A stretch of 64,000 nt of DNA from Adiantum capillus-veneris (taxonomy: Eukaryota > Streptophyta > Polypodiopsida > Polypodiales > Pteridaceae). The stretch's first letter is position 1. Every line of letters begins with the position of its first letter. A program made the translations under genes and the position numbers. Positions 46,531 through 58,395 of the stretch are shown here, one piece after another. Under the pieces are notes generated by a model. The model ran no database searches. It saw nothing but the letters and a program-made list of their open reading frames with translations, and was not told where the DNA came from. Location: the NCBI GenBank assembly GCA_014529385.2, contig CM043967.1:12547001-12611000 (forward strand). Direction: 5' to 3'.

Positions 46531-46963
46531 ATGGGAGTACCAGCCTTTTACCGATGGTTAGCAGACAAGTACCCCCTCATCGTCGCTGACGTGATTGAAG
46601 ATGAAGCTATATGCATAGACGGTGTGACCATCCCCATTGATACGAGCAAACCTAACCCTAATGGCCTCGAATTTGACAACCTTTACCTTGACATGAATGG
46701 CATCATCCATCCCTGCTTTCACCCAGAAGATAGGGTACTTTGTTTCTTGAGTTCTAGTTTCTGTTGCTTTATGATGCCATGTTTGCGTGGCTCGAGAAAG
46801 TAGGCTTTGAACTGTTTGGATTCTGCGACCTAATCATTGGGATCCCCGCTCCATTTGCAGCCGTCGCCTTCTACTTTCAGTGAAGTCTTTCAGAACATGT
46901 TTGATTACATTGATCGAATTTTTGCTATGGTCAGACCCAGGAAGCTGCTTTACATGGCTATTG
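46531..46963 (+). CDS. XRN: 5'-3' exoribonuclease (XRN family), exons 1 and 2, partial
   Basis: XRN enzymes degrade uncapped RNA from the 5' end; plant paralogues act in the nucleus (XRN2/3) or cytoplasm (XRN4). Exon 1 (46531-46734) begins [15 protein letters not shown], the universal XRN start, and includes KPNPNG and [18 protein letters not shown], with the metal-binding Asp at residue 54. A GT donor follows at 46735. Exon 2 (46861-46963), after a tttgcag acceptor, gives [20 protein letters not shown] then PRKLLYMAI, ending in the first base of the Asp codon of the AID motif before a GT donor at 46964. Phases match between the exons. The next exon (GVAPRAKMNQQR in the family) is not in the window. 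Family lengths are about 900-1000 residues, so this is only the first tenth. No damage is seen in the two exons. Confidence 0.93.
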
Positions 46964-48548
46964 GTACGCTCAAATTCTCCTCTAAAACAAATTATTGCTA
47001 AGCAGAAAGGCACATTTTGAAGTGCTAACAAGGCCTTGCGAGAAGTGAAACAAGACAAAAGCTATGTTAGATGTACTGAAGCCTTAGTCACTTAACTTTG
47101 TCTGGTTGTAGCTCTCTTTGTTAATTTTAAACATAAACATTCTTAAGTTGCACCTGTTTTTTCTGGTCATATTGCATCTTAGGAGATAGTTGGGGTAGTG
47201 TTTCAAAACCCTCTTTTCCTTTTGATGATTGGCAACATGTCATGCATGCAGGATTCCTTTCATTTGGGCTTTTACATGGCCATCTCCCTTGCACAAGAGA
47301 GGAATATTTTTGTTTCAAGTAAAGTACAAGCCATACTATTAGATTGTGTTTACATTAGGCGTGATTGCAGGACTTGCCAGAAAATCATGGAAGTTTTATT
47401 GATTGTTTCGTTGCATTCATCTAGACAAAAATAAGCAAAGTGCTGGATGACTATTGACTTGCTCCTGCACATTGTTGGCCAGTGGATGAAGATCGTGTGG
47501 AATATAATACCTTGTCTCGGGTGCTGCACCTCAAATAATAGTTAGTGTGTGCTCTGAGTTCATGTATCAATCTATATCTTTGACCTAGGAAAATTGAATA
47601 TCCTTGATCTTTTATAGACTTCTTTCATTTGCTCCCAAACCTTTTACCGAACTATGTCTATGAGCACTCTAATCAATTTCACTCATTCTCTATTATCTTT
47701 AACAAACATAAGTGGCCAACTCAAGATGGAAAATAATTTTAGAAGGTTAGGATTTGAAGCAGAGATAGTAAGAAAGTTGTGCAATTTCTAAGTGTTTGTG
47801 TGGATCATGCAAAAAAGGGATAGTCTTTGAGATCATCCTTTGCCGAAATTGTGAAGGAGTTCAAGGAATACAAGGATATTCAGGGAGGTGTTAAGATTGA
47901 GAAATGTACGTAGATACAGAAACACATGTACCAGGAGGATGATTTTTGCCACGCACACTTGATAATAGACATGACGACTAACTACTCTCAAGCTCTTATT
48001 TCTCTAAGTTCATCACTCTAGTGAATGGAGAGACAGAGACACCGACATACCAATGGGGTCTGTTACGGTCCTTGAGGGCCTCTCTGTCTTGCTCTTGGAG
48101 CAGAGTTTACTTTTCTTCCTTCAAAAGCATGAAGCAAAAAGGTGATATCTGATGTTTGTGCAATACTCCTTTGAAGACTTCAACTGATAAGCACTTTGAA
48201 GGAGAGTTTGGAGAACTGAGACACACAGATTTGCTATCTGGCCTCCAGCTTGAACTCTTATCTTTTGTCTTCTATATTTACAAGTAACACTGACAGAGTG
48301 CGAACCACTTGAGGCTGTTTTGGGTCTAAGCCCTTGTTATTTGGTAGATTCACTGGCTGAATTTGCAACAACTCGTTTACTGGATGTACATTAGATTATG
48401 GTCCGACTTATAAACGACTATGGCACATTTGCTGTCATATGTCCAATTCCTCAAATGCACTCCAATCTCCTTCTCCTTCACTGCTTCAGGTCACTGCTCC
48501 AATAAGTTGCTTCTGAGTGTAACAGGAGGGTGAAAAGAACAGACTAGA
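46964..48548 (+). other. XRN intron 2 or downstream flank, no exon seen
   Basis: Begins with a good GT donor. I looked for the expected GVAPRAKMNQQR exon here and in the remaining window and found none. The sequence is AT-rich and mostly unique until the first LTR at 48549. Confidence 0.5.
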
Positions 48549-49178
48549 TGTAATAGACTTTGACACTCCAAGCCGAGAATCTACCACAACACCATGAAAA
48601 AATTGAAAGAACTAAACAAAATTGAGAGAGATGACAGGACACGGCATAGTTCCGCGCCCAGAGAGACTCACCCCAAAGAGTAGTGCCCCTTTCGGTATTT
48701 CTTTATTATTGATGCTTCACAAGGTACAATGTCCTAGGGTCCTCTTCTTAGCAACGCTCTCAAGATAATCTGTGTGAGACTGAGGCCCTGGCAATGAATT
48801 TATAAGCCATGGGCCTTCTAAAAGCAAAGTACATGAAAAGCTTCAAGTCTAAAAGCATTTGGGTCCTAAAGCTAGCGCTAGAAGCTGTGAGTGTGATTTG
48901 CGGAAATCCGTACGGTCTGCCACATCAGCAACGTAAATTGCGGGCGTCCATACACTTGCCACATGATCAGCCTTTCCACACAAGTTTTTTAATCCTTTGT
49001 GTCCCTTAGTCCCCATCGTACAGGGTCCCATAAGTTCGTTGGAAATGAATTTAAAAATTGGGCCACTCTGTAAGACTTGAAAGTTGGTAAAACTTCTTTT
49101 GCATCTTTCACTATATATTTGATCCCTCTCTGTCCAGAGTTCGTTCTGTAGGTCATGCCACGTCATCACTTTGTGACA
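48549..49178 (-). repeat. Element C 3' LTR (gypsy, minus strand)
   Basis: 630 bp, minus strand TGTCACA...TATTACA. The PPT CAAGAGGGGGGTA lies next to it at 49179-49191, which marks it as a 3' LTR. It contains the shared R/U5 block at about 48664-48715. Its internal region is interrupted after 30 bp by element B and resumes at 55818. Confidence 0.8.
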
Positions 49179-49208
49179 TACCCCCCTCTTGAAAGAATTG
49201 TGATCGCT

Positions 49209-49768
49209 TGTCACAAAGTGATGACGTGGCAGTGATCGGACATACGTGGTGACGTGGTTGACAATACGGATCTCCGCAAAGTGCGTTGACTGGCTGACGT
49301 GGCAGCTGTACGGAATCCCGTAATTTACGTTGGCTTGCTGATGTGGCAGTGCATACAGATTTTAGTTTACGCTGACATGCTGACGTGGGATTTGTACGGA
49401 ATTTTGCTTTTAGCGCTGGTTGCTTTTGTAGGCAGATTTTGAGCCAGTTAATTTTGGGATAGTTTGCTTTTGAGTTTGAAAGCTTTTGGGGCTATGCTTT
49501 TAGCATCCCTTGTAACCTTTATAATGAACCCAAGGGTGCTCACTTTGCAAAGCATCTGGATGCAGAGTCTGAGAGCGAGCACCCGCGGGAGTTATACTTT
49601 GCTCAAAGATTAATATAAAAAGAAATACCGAAAGAGGCGCCAGTCTTTGGGGCCAATACCTCTGGGCCACGGGCCGTGTCGACTCTCTCTATTAAAGTTC
49701 AATGATTATGAAGTTTTTGTTCATGTGTTGATATTGATTTCTCGCTTGGAGTGTCCAAGCCGGTTACA
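49209..49768 (+). repeat. Element B 5' LTR with TGACGTGG array
   Basis: 560 bp, TGTCACA...GGTTACA. Its U3 part has three roughly 43-bp repeats (49284, 49328, 49370), each with a form of GCTGACGTGGCA followed by GTACGGA, plus further TGACGTGG words at 49220 and 49250. The R/U5 block (atataaaaagaaataccgaa) is at about 49613-49665. Confidence 0.9.
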
Positions 49769-50361
49769 GTGGGATCAGAGCACAGAAAGATTCTTCTTCT
49801 ACGAAGGTATATCTGGGCTTATCCTGGATTCATCTAGGTATATCTTCTTCTACGGAGGATTCGATCCTTTTTGTAGCACACACAGACTTCTGTGAAAGAA
49901 TCTCCATGTCTCGACCACGGACTTATTAGCCACTCCCACCCTTCATCCATCGCGCATCGGGCGCGCTCCCGTCTTCATCGCTTTGTCTTACAGGGCATAA
50001 AGCCATAAAGAATCCGAGATTACACATGGGTTCTCGTGAAGAATCTGATAGAGATGACACCTCTAAGTGGGAAGGCAAAGAAAAGTCGAAAATCCGGCCC
50101 GAGAACTGAAGAAAGAATGAAGATTTGGGCAATTTTTTTTCGACGGACAAGTTTGCCAGAACGAAGTACAAACATCAATTGCAGATTGGCATGTGTGTGA
50201 ACAAATTGATTAAGTACTCCAGGGACTCGAGATTGGTGAAACACTAAAAGAATTACTCGATTGATAAGATTTACTCGAGATGGCATGTACCCATTGCTTC
50301 TCCTCTCGGGTAGGGAGGAAAGCCGAAAGGACAGACGAGTGCAAAAAAGCGGAACGTGTAC
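49769..50361 (+). pseudogene. Element B primer site and gag leader remnant
   Basis: After the primer site an ATG at about 49906 (MSRPRTY) meets a stop at once. The stretch 49929-50004 is shared with element E in inverted orientation (52351-52427), so the two elements had the same gag start. No complete gag domain remains before the E insertion. Confidence 0.5.
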
Positions 50362-50984
50362 TGTCAGAAGACGGGCACCACGTGTCAATAGAAAAGAACA
50401 GACTGAACAGATTTTTAGCACTTCAATAAAAAGAGAAGTGAGAGAGAGAGACGACACGCGACTGGAGTGACGGAATTCCATCCCAGAGAGTATTGGCCCC
50501 AAACCTTGGCGCCCCTTTCGGTATTTCTTTATATTGCATCAACTCAGTACAAGCCGGTACTCCAGACTCTGCACTTCTCTAGGAAGCATGCCAGAGAATG
50601 AGCCCATGACCTCATATTTAAAGGCCCTAGGCCCCAAAAGCAGTTGACATTGAAAGCCTTCAAAACTCAAAAGCTTATGGTCCAAAAGCAATGCCAAAAA
50701 GCTACCAGCGCGTTTTGCGGAATTCCATACAACTGCCACGTCAACAGTCAGCGCAAAACGCGGAGCGTCCGTACAACTGCCACATCATCAAGTTTTGCGT
50801 GTGTGTGTGGGTCGTGCTTTATTTTAATCCTTAATGTCACTTGGGGCCCCATCGGACGGGGTCCCCATAAGTTGAAAGGAGTTCTTCCTTTTTTACTTGT
50901 TCTTTTTAGGGTTTAGGCCCCTCGGCCGGCATCTGTAAGTTGGCTCCATTCTTTAGGGCTTTGACACGTTAGTAGTTTGTGACA
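50362..50984 (-). repeat. Element E 3' LTR, (GA)6
   Basis: 623 bp, the partner of 52624-53358. The GA tract at 50440-50451 has only six units. Shared R/U5 block at about 50479-50530. Two TGCCACGTCA words (TGACGTGGCA on the other strand) lie near 50734 and 50778. Confidence 0.9.
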
Positions 50985-51359
50985 TCTCCCCTTCTTGAAA
51001 GAGAGTAATCGTCCGCGATTGCATCATATCTAGATGCAAAACAACTCAAGTTACCGAGGGTCATTCCAAGGGACAATCAGTTTGCTCTTTTTGTTAAGGA
51101 GTTAGCTTCTCCTTTCGGCTCTTTTGATCAAGGAGTTGTCTTCTCCTTTCGTCCATATCGGAACTCTTGATATTTAGGCGTAGTAAAATTAGCCATCACA
51201 CCCAGACCGCACCGATCTTCCACAGTTGTCTTGATGTACTAAAACTACATACCCAGGCAATCTCATCCAATTAGGAATATTCAGTGGTTGGCACATCACA
51301 ATGCAACACAAATGCTAACATATGCATGTTACAAAACATAGAAACATAAAGCCGTCGAT

Positions 51360-51660
51360 GAACACTCCTCCCGCATAACCTAACAAGGTCCGGGTTGGGA
51401 GGTATTCAACGATTCCCTCGTCACTCCTCTCGCATAACCTAAAAAGGTCCAGGCCGGGAGATATAGAGGCCTGTTACAACCAAACGCCCCCCATACCGCA
51501 ACCTGCGTCGTTTGGAGGTGCTGAGAGTAACCACTGCTCAGGCTTCTTAATACTCCTTCTGCATGACCATCCAGGTCCCGAGGGCCAGGAGTAACACAAC
51601 AATATTTTTCAAGCATACAACCAAACGTTCCCCAGACAGCCCGTTTGCGTCGTTCGGAGG
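51360..51660 (-). repeat. array of five hairpin-forming repeats in element E
   Basis: Type I units at 51367-51402, 51424-51460 and 51551-51593 share gcat.acc...aggtcc with inverted flanks; for example TACTCCT pairs with AGGAGTA in the third. Type II units at 51480-51515 and 51621-51657 begin CCAAACG and end CGTTTGG or CGTTCGG. The order is I, I, II, I, II. The array lies between the protease remnant and the PPT, i.e. in the 3' untranslated part of the element RNA. Confidence 0.7.
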
Positions 51661-51689
51661 TTCAAACAATAGCAAAACAACATTTCTCA

Positions 51690-51840
51690 CTACTACACCC
51701 GGGAGTAAAATCACCAATTATTGAAACTAGTATTAAAAGCAGAGTCAAACATTCCACCCGGGAGTAAAATCACCATTCCACCCGGGAGTAAAATCACCAA
51801 CCATTGAAACTAGTATTAAAAGCAGAGTCAAAACATTTCA
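51690..51840. repeat. tandem repeat in element E 3' region
   Basis: The phrase cacccgggagtaaaatcacc occurs three times (about 51697, 51757 and 51779) and attgaaactagtattaaaag twice. Unit is about 80 bp with one partial copy. Confidence 0.85.
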
Positions 51841-51927
51841 AATCGGCACCAAGACAAGTTCAAAATAGAGACCATCCATTTCAAACAAATTACTTTCTAG
51901 CTAAAAAAAAAAAAACAAGTAGAGAGT

Positions 51928-52330
51928 TCATTCGAGGTTTTGTTCGGACAACCGAACTTTGAGGACAAGTGGCTTGTCCTGCTGCATCATGGTGATAATT
52001 CGGTTCTGAACCTGGAGAGTCGCATCATTCTTGTCGTGCCAAGGCATGCATAAGAGAACGACGGAATTGCCCAACTTCATGATGTGGAAATCAGCTTTTC
52101 CATGATAATCTTGAATAGTCACTGGAAGAGCACCAATGAGCGGTACCACTTTCTGAGTTTGCCCCGTGGCTAGCTCAGCTTTAATTTCTCCACCCTCTAC
52201 ATCATAATCAAAGTGCATCTGCATTAAGAATTCTGGATGGATGAAGTTCTCTGTAGCTCCGGGGTCAAAGAAAATAAGGGCTTTGAAGCCATTGCAGAAA
52301 CTGCAAATATTCTGTTGAATCTATGAATTC
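51928..52330 (-). pseudogene. Element E aspartic protease-like ORF
   Basis: An open stretch of about 130 residues runs from FKALIFFDPGATENFIHPEF through YDVEGGEIKAELATGQ and NSVVLLCMPWHDKNDATL to a stop. It matches the gypsy pepsin-like protease domain, which cuts the polyprotein. The active site is DPGAT where DTGA or DSGA is normal, so catalysis is doubtful unless the change is a lineage feature. No ATG sits at the natural domain start, and the upstream frame has a stop in the gag remnant. It is the only coding content of the element. Confidence 0.65.
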
Positions 52331-52623
52331 CAAGTCTTGGGTTCTTTATGGCTTATGCCCTGTAAGACAGAGCGATGAAGACGGGAGCGCGCCCGATGCG
52401 CGATGAAGTAAGGGTGGGAGTGCCTAAAAACCGGGGTCGGAGGCAAAAGACACCTCAAATAAAATTCCAATAGCTCTATCTGCTCTTTTGTAGGATCGAG
52501 TGGCTAATAAGTCCGGGGTTGGAGGCCGAAGATACCTCAAATAAAATTCCAATAGCTTTGTTTGCTCTTTTGTAAGATCGGTATGCTTTTTTGAAAGCAT
52601 ACCTCCCGATGCTCTGATACCAG

Positions 52624-53358
<735 letters not shown>

Positions 53359-53363
53359 CGTAC

Positions 53364-54950
53364 TCGTAGAAAGAGATGGACAAGAACTCTTAAACAGACG
53401 CTGAACCAAGGGGACCACCAGAAGATAAACTTGAGCGTTAGAGAGCAGCAGCCGTGTGCAGAAGAAAAGGAAAATGAAAGCAGAACTGGTATCACATTGC
53501 GTGGGGCCCGAACCGAATCAGATGAAGGAAAGTACAAAACTTTGCCGCACTTCGTGCAAAGTGAAAGATCAAGAAGCCCTCATTTTCTTTGATGGAGGAG
53601 CCAAGGCCAACTTCTTTTCACTTGAATTGGCGGCTCCACTTGGAATTATGCCCGAAAGATTGAGGCCACAGGCAGAGGCAGTTCTAGCGGCACCCGGACG
53701 GGTGGTGCCATTACACCCATCATTGGCAAACTTCGTTTGCAATGTTAGGGGTGTTTACGGCATGAGGTTTGTTATATCATGCCTTTGGAAGGGTGTGATG
53801 TCCTTCGAGGAATTCCTTGGTACCACAAGAACAACACCGTGGTTGACTATCGGGCAAATGAGAAGGGCAAAGAGATTGTTCTTGATGAAATTCAGTTTCT
53901 TTACTCTATTTTTTTGAGAGAACTGAATGATGATTGAAGGTCGAATATGTTTGACCTCGAAACAGAACGACAAGATTTTCTGCAATAAAGGCCGACTGTT
54001 TCTTTGAAGGCGTACAAAGCGTGTTGCCTCCTTTACGTCGTGAAGATCACATGATTGATTCTTGTAGTACACCACCGAACCGGCCACCTTACAAAGTTAG
54101 CTGAGGCCAAAATAAAGAACCAATGAACCAAAACAGATTTCCACCTTACGAGGATCGATGATATACTTGCCAGACTTCAGAATTCTTCTTGCCGAATTGA
54201 TATGAAGAGTGATTATTATTAGATCTGTATTGCTCCTCGAGACGTCTACAAGAGAGCTTTCAGGACGACTTTTTGGATTTTCAAAGAGTACCGATCATTT
54301 GTGAGTTTTGCAGATACTGAGGAAGCATACATTGCTTATAAATGTGAAAAAGAACGAGTTTTTCTTGCCTAAGCTACATTTCTTGGGACACATCGTCTAA
54401 GCAGAAAGGGTACAGATGGATTTGACCAAAAGTGACACTATCTGCGATTGGCCTGACTTGAAGAATGTTCATGAAGCTAGAAGCTTCTTGGGCTTGTGTT
54501 CCTACTACTGGTGGCTCAATTGAAAGTTTGCAGAGGTAGCTTCCCCTTTGTACATTTTGACACAGAAAGGAGTCCCTTTCTCGTGGGGATCCACAGAGGC
54601 AATTGCCTTTCAGACACTTAAAGAAAAACAGACTACTAGACGAGTTTTGGCTTTGTCGGACTTGCAAAAGCCTTTCAAAGTTTTTTCTTTTTGTGATGCT
54701 TGTGGTCGTAGTCTGGGAGCGGTCTTAATGCAAGAAGGTCATGTGATTGCCTATGAAGGCCGATGTTTTCAAGGCGAGAATTGGCAGGAGAAAGAGCTTC
54801 TGACAATAATCCATGCTCTTACCCAGTGGCGACATTACCTACTTGGAGCCGATTTCACGGTCTTTACTGATCATCAGAGCTTGCGCTACTGCTTGTCACC
54901 CGAAGTAGCTTTCGAAAAAGCAGATGCGATGGGCTAACATCTTGTCACAA
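53364..54950 (+). pseudogene. Element B pol remnant (protease, part RT, RNase H)
   Basis: Segments in order: ALIFFDGGAKANFFSLELAA (protease region near 53570-53640, with GG at the active site); a broken and shortened RT (54080-54400, ending LPKLHFLGHIV); then HEARSFLGLCSYYWW, CDACGRSLGAVLMQEGHVIA and HYLLGADFTVFTDHQSLRY (RNase H, to about 54930). Frameshifts and stops occur throughout, and the RT palm with its catalytic motif is largely missing. It is the same family as element F, where the domains are longer. Confidence 0.8.
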
Positions 54951-55222
54951 TTTCACTTCCAGATTGTCCATGTTCAGGGACATAAAAACTTGTTGGCAAA
55001 TGCATTGTTTCGGAAGCCCCTAGTCTTGGCTATTTCCGCCATTCATCATAGATATGGTTGATTAGTATACCACCGATCCAGATTTTTTTTCCAATGTATT
55101 CACGCGGATACAAAATTGGGAGATAGTAGCAGGATATTCCATACGGGATGGCTAATTGATGAAGAAAACCTTTTTTTGAAGGTGTAATCGAGGGCGATTA
55201 CAATTCTTCCAAGAGGGGGGTA
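54951..55222 (+). other. Element B deletion scar and PPT
   Basis: Continues as DALSRK-type sequence and the zinc-finger approach (about 54960-55160), then jumps directly to the pre-PPT sequence taatcgagggcgattacaat and the PPT at 55209-55222. Integrase core and chromodomain are absent. Confidence 0.65.
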
Positions 55223-55817
55223 TGTCACAAACTGATGATGTGGCAGTGCCCGAACACGTGTTCGGACACACGTGTTCGGGTTCGGGCGTGGCTGACAATA
55301 CGGATCTCCGCAAAGTGCGTTGACTGGCTGACGTGGCAGCTGTACGGAATCGCGTAATTTACGTTGGCTTGTTGATGTGGTAGTGTGTACGGATTTCTTG
55401 ATTTTACGCTGACATGTTGACGTGGGAGTTGTACGGAATTCTGCTTTTAGCGTTGGCTGCTTTTACTGGCAGATTTTGAGCCAGTTAATTTTGGGAGAGT
55501 TTGCTTTTGAGTTTGAAAGCTTTTGGGGCTTTGCTTTTAGCATCCCTTGTAACCTTTATAATGAACTTAAGGGGGCTCACTCTGCAGAGCATCCGGACGT
55601 ATAGAGTCTGAGAGCGAGCACCTGCGGGAGTTGCACTTTGCTCAAAGATTAATATAAAAAGAAATACCGAAAGGGGCGTCAGTTTTTGGGGCCAATACCT
55701 CTTGGCACGGAACTCTGTCGGGCCGTGTTGACTCTCTCTATTAAGGTTCAATGATTATGAAGTTTCTGTTCGTGTGTTGCTATTGATTTCTCGCTTGCAG
55801 TGTCCAAGCCGGTTACA
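55223..55817 (+). repeat. Element B 3' LTR with extra ACGT palindrome
   Basis: 595 bp. Compared with the 5' LTR it carries about 38 extra bases near 55247-55284 made of CGAACACGTGTTCG and a near copy, i.e. two G-box palindromes. The R/U5 block is at about 55646-55700. The end ggttaca is followed by TCGCC. Confidence 0.9.
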
Positions 55818-56298
55818 TCGCCCTCGATTATGGTTGCTAAATGGACTATTTTCTTATTTTTTGAGTAATTTCTTTTTATTGAAATTAGGATATTTAAATG
55901 TGTGCACTTGAACCGAAAGGTGCGGAATTGTAGATCTACTGGAATGATCAAAGGCCATCAAGAATGGTTAACTTTGATGTGTTATATGATGGGTGACATT
56001 AAGCATCGCGAAGGGGTTGTATCGTTAGTTCGGTAAGGGAGACGGGAAATGGGTATTCCTAATGCTTCACGCGATGGGTGATTGGAGCATCGGAAAGGGA
56101 ATATTTCTTTGGTATGGCAGGAAATCCGAACTGGAAAAAGGAATACGCGTAAAGTCGCAAGCACAAGAATAAAGATGGGTTTGGAGAAGCTTTTTCTAAA
56201 AAGCGGATTTTTTTTTAGTATTTTTCGGGAAGAGCAAATGCTTTCCCGCGAGGAATCTGTGTTTGCATTGCATCTGTGCTTGAGAACTGCATCTGGGG
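55818..56298 (-). other. Element C pre-PPT remnant and junction DNA
   Basis: The first bases (tcgccctcgatta) complete the element C sequence interrupted at 49208: minus strand taatcgagggcga then tcacaattctttcaagaggg. Beyond that no coding sequence of C is left. Between 55985 and 56150 there are loosely repeated words (gatgggtga, gcatcg, gggaa) of unknown meaning. Confidence 0.5.
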
Positions 56299-57909
56299 CC
56301 GCCTGGAATGTGAAGAAGAATGTTGTGGTTGATGCGTTATCAAGAAAGCCACAAATTTCAGCTGTGTCAATTCCTTATCATCATGAGCTAGATGACATGA
56401 AGGAACAATATACTGTTGATGAAGATTTTGCAAGGATCTTTGAACAGTTACAAGAGGAGCAACATCATGAGCACTACCTCCTCAGAGATGGTTTTATGAT
56501 GATGCATGACAGACTTTGTGTCACAAGGCCACTGCGACATAAGGTCATGGAAGAGAGTCATGTTCCACTGTATGCAGGGCATCGTGGCATTGATGCGATA
56601 GTTAAAGCGGTAGAGAAATTCTTCTATTGGCCTACCTTGAGGAGAGATGTGGATGCCTTTGTGCGAGCATGCATAATTTGCCAAAAGGTCCAGTTTGACA
56701 CGCAAAAAGCACCAGGGTTGTTACAACCACTGCCGATTCCGGATAAGCCATGGGAAAGCATTGCTATGGACTTTATCTTTGATCTTCCAAGAACGCCAAC
56801 AGGGAATGATGGTATATGGACCATTATCTGCAGGTTCAGCAGAGCAAGCCCATTTTATCCCTATCAGGAAGATAAAATTTGATCAGATGGCACGCTTGTT
56901 CATATACAATGTGTTTAAGTATCATGGTATGCCACAATCGATTATCAGTGATCGTGATCCTCGCATGACTAGTTTGTTCTGGAGAGGATTGTTTGAGAAC
57001 ATGGGCACTACGCTCAAGTTCTCGTTTTCGTTTCATCCACAAATTGATGGACAGTCAGAAGAGGCTAATTCTACTGTCTTAGATCTGCTGAAATGCTATG
57101 TGTCAGATAATAAGGGCAAGTGGGAACAGTATTTGCCTATGCTTGAATATGCATACAATAATACGGTGCATTCGTCTACTGGCAAAGCACCTTTTGAGAT
57201 TGTTGAAGGCGGCAAAAAGGTTCCTCCCATTTTGCATACAAAGGACAAGATCTTTGAGGCAGATCTATATGTTGAGAACATGGATGAAATGTACAAGAAA
57301 ATTTGATTTGCCTTGGAGAAGACTCAGGCAAAACAGAAAAAGGCTGCTGATCGTCACCGTCGTGAATTGCTGTTATCACTTGGTGATTGGGTATTGTTAA
57401 GGTTCGAAAAGGCAAGGTTAAAGAAGATGAAGGGCAAGGAATGGTTGTTTCGTAAGCTCAACATGCGTTAGTATGGACCTTTTCAAGTGCTTGACAAGAT
57501 CAGCGATGTGGCTTACAGGCTGAAATTGCCTGATGCGTGGAAGGTTCATAATGCGTTTCACGTGAGTCTTCTAAGACCCTTCGTGGGTGATGTGCCATAA
57601 GATATGCCATATGAGGATCAGCCAGAAGTTGAGGAACTTGATGAGATCCTGGTACCTGAGCAAGTTTTGGCACATAGGAACAGAAAAGTTAAAGGACAGG
57701 TTGCAAGACGTTATTTGGTGAAGTTCAAGAACTATCCGCCTATGGATGCAAAGTGGATGGAAGAGCATGAACTGTCAGAGTCACCAAATGTATTGCAGCT
57801 TTACCTTGAAGCCTTTGGATTACAACCTACCTATGCCCCAACCCAACGTGTGCAAAGGAGGGGTAATGATAGAGCTAGTACATCAAATGTACATATGAAT
57901 TCAGTGTAA
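56299..57909 (+). pseudogene. Element D pol remnant: RNase H end, integrase, chromodomain
   Basis: Starts abruptly at KKNVVVDALSRKP (end of RNase H). Then AGHRGIDAIVKAVEKFFYWP and CIICQKVQFDTQKAPG (zinc-binding end), ESIAMDFIFDLPRTPTGNDG (first catalytic Asp), a frame change near 56835, ISDRDPRMTSLFWRG (second Asp), FHPQIDGQSEEAN (Glu), a stop at 57305, and further stops near 57468 and 57598. A chromodomain tail follows (DEILVPEQVLAHRNRK, then YLVKFKNYPPMDAKWMEEHE). This is a Ty3/gypsy chromovirus type. The 5' half is missing. All three integrase catalytic residues are still encoded. Confidence 0.88.
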
Positions 57910-58078
57910 TAGATGGAAATGACAAAAGTATGAAGGTCTCATTAAGTCATTTGTATCTGTGTTACGACCTTTCTTGCGGATACATGCGATGATAAAAGAG
58001 TGTTAATAGCACAAGATCATCAGTGGTGTGTATTTATGGTATGCAATCGAAGACGTTTGCGATTTCAAGAGGGGGGTA
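57910..58078 (+). other. Element D 3' untranslated part and PPT
   Basis: Non-coding. It ends in the polypurine tract caagaggggggta (about 58066-58078) directly before the LTR. Confidence 0.7.
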
Positions 58079-58395
58079 TGTCAAGGGGACGTGGCAGCTG
58101 TGTTTAACTGCTACGAGGGCGTGGCAACTGCTAACTTTAGTAGTTGGTTTCTTTCCAATGATTTTTGTTTTATTTTTGAGACCCTCTTTTTGAAGTAGCA
58201 AACAGTCAGACATTGTATGGCCAATGTGAACGGTAGTTTCACCCGCAGACGGGCAGTGGTCGGCATTGGAATTCGTATAGTAAGAGGATGTCTAGGCTCA
58301 GAGCAAGATCATATAGGTCCCCCCGTCGGCAGTTAGCAAGTTGGTGGATACTAGGAAGTGAACTCAATAAAGGCATAAAGTCAAGTGGGACTACC
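58079..58395 (+). repeat. Element D 3' LTR, left part
   Basis: Starts TGTCAAGGGGACGTGGC and matches 1520-1840. It is cut by element F; the CTACC at 58391-58395 is one copy of F's target duplication, and the LTR should resume at 63845. Confidence 0.75.

Noticed and set aside
46349-46561. 70-codon frame overlapping the XRN start, as a possible regulatory upstream ORF
   Set aside because: It begins with GTG, not ATG, and is out of frame with XRN; in a plant nuclear gene this is not a credible start.
51360-51840. CRISPR-like array
   Set aside because: Repeats are imperfect and of two types, spacing is irregular and the context is a plant retroelement.
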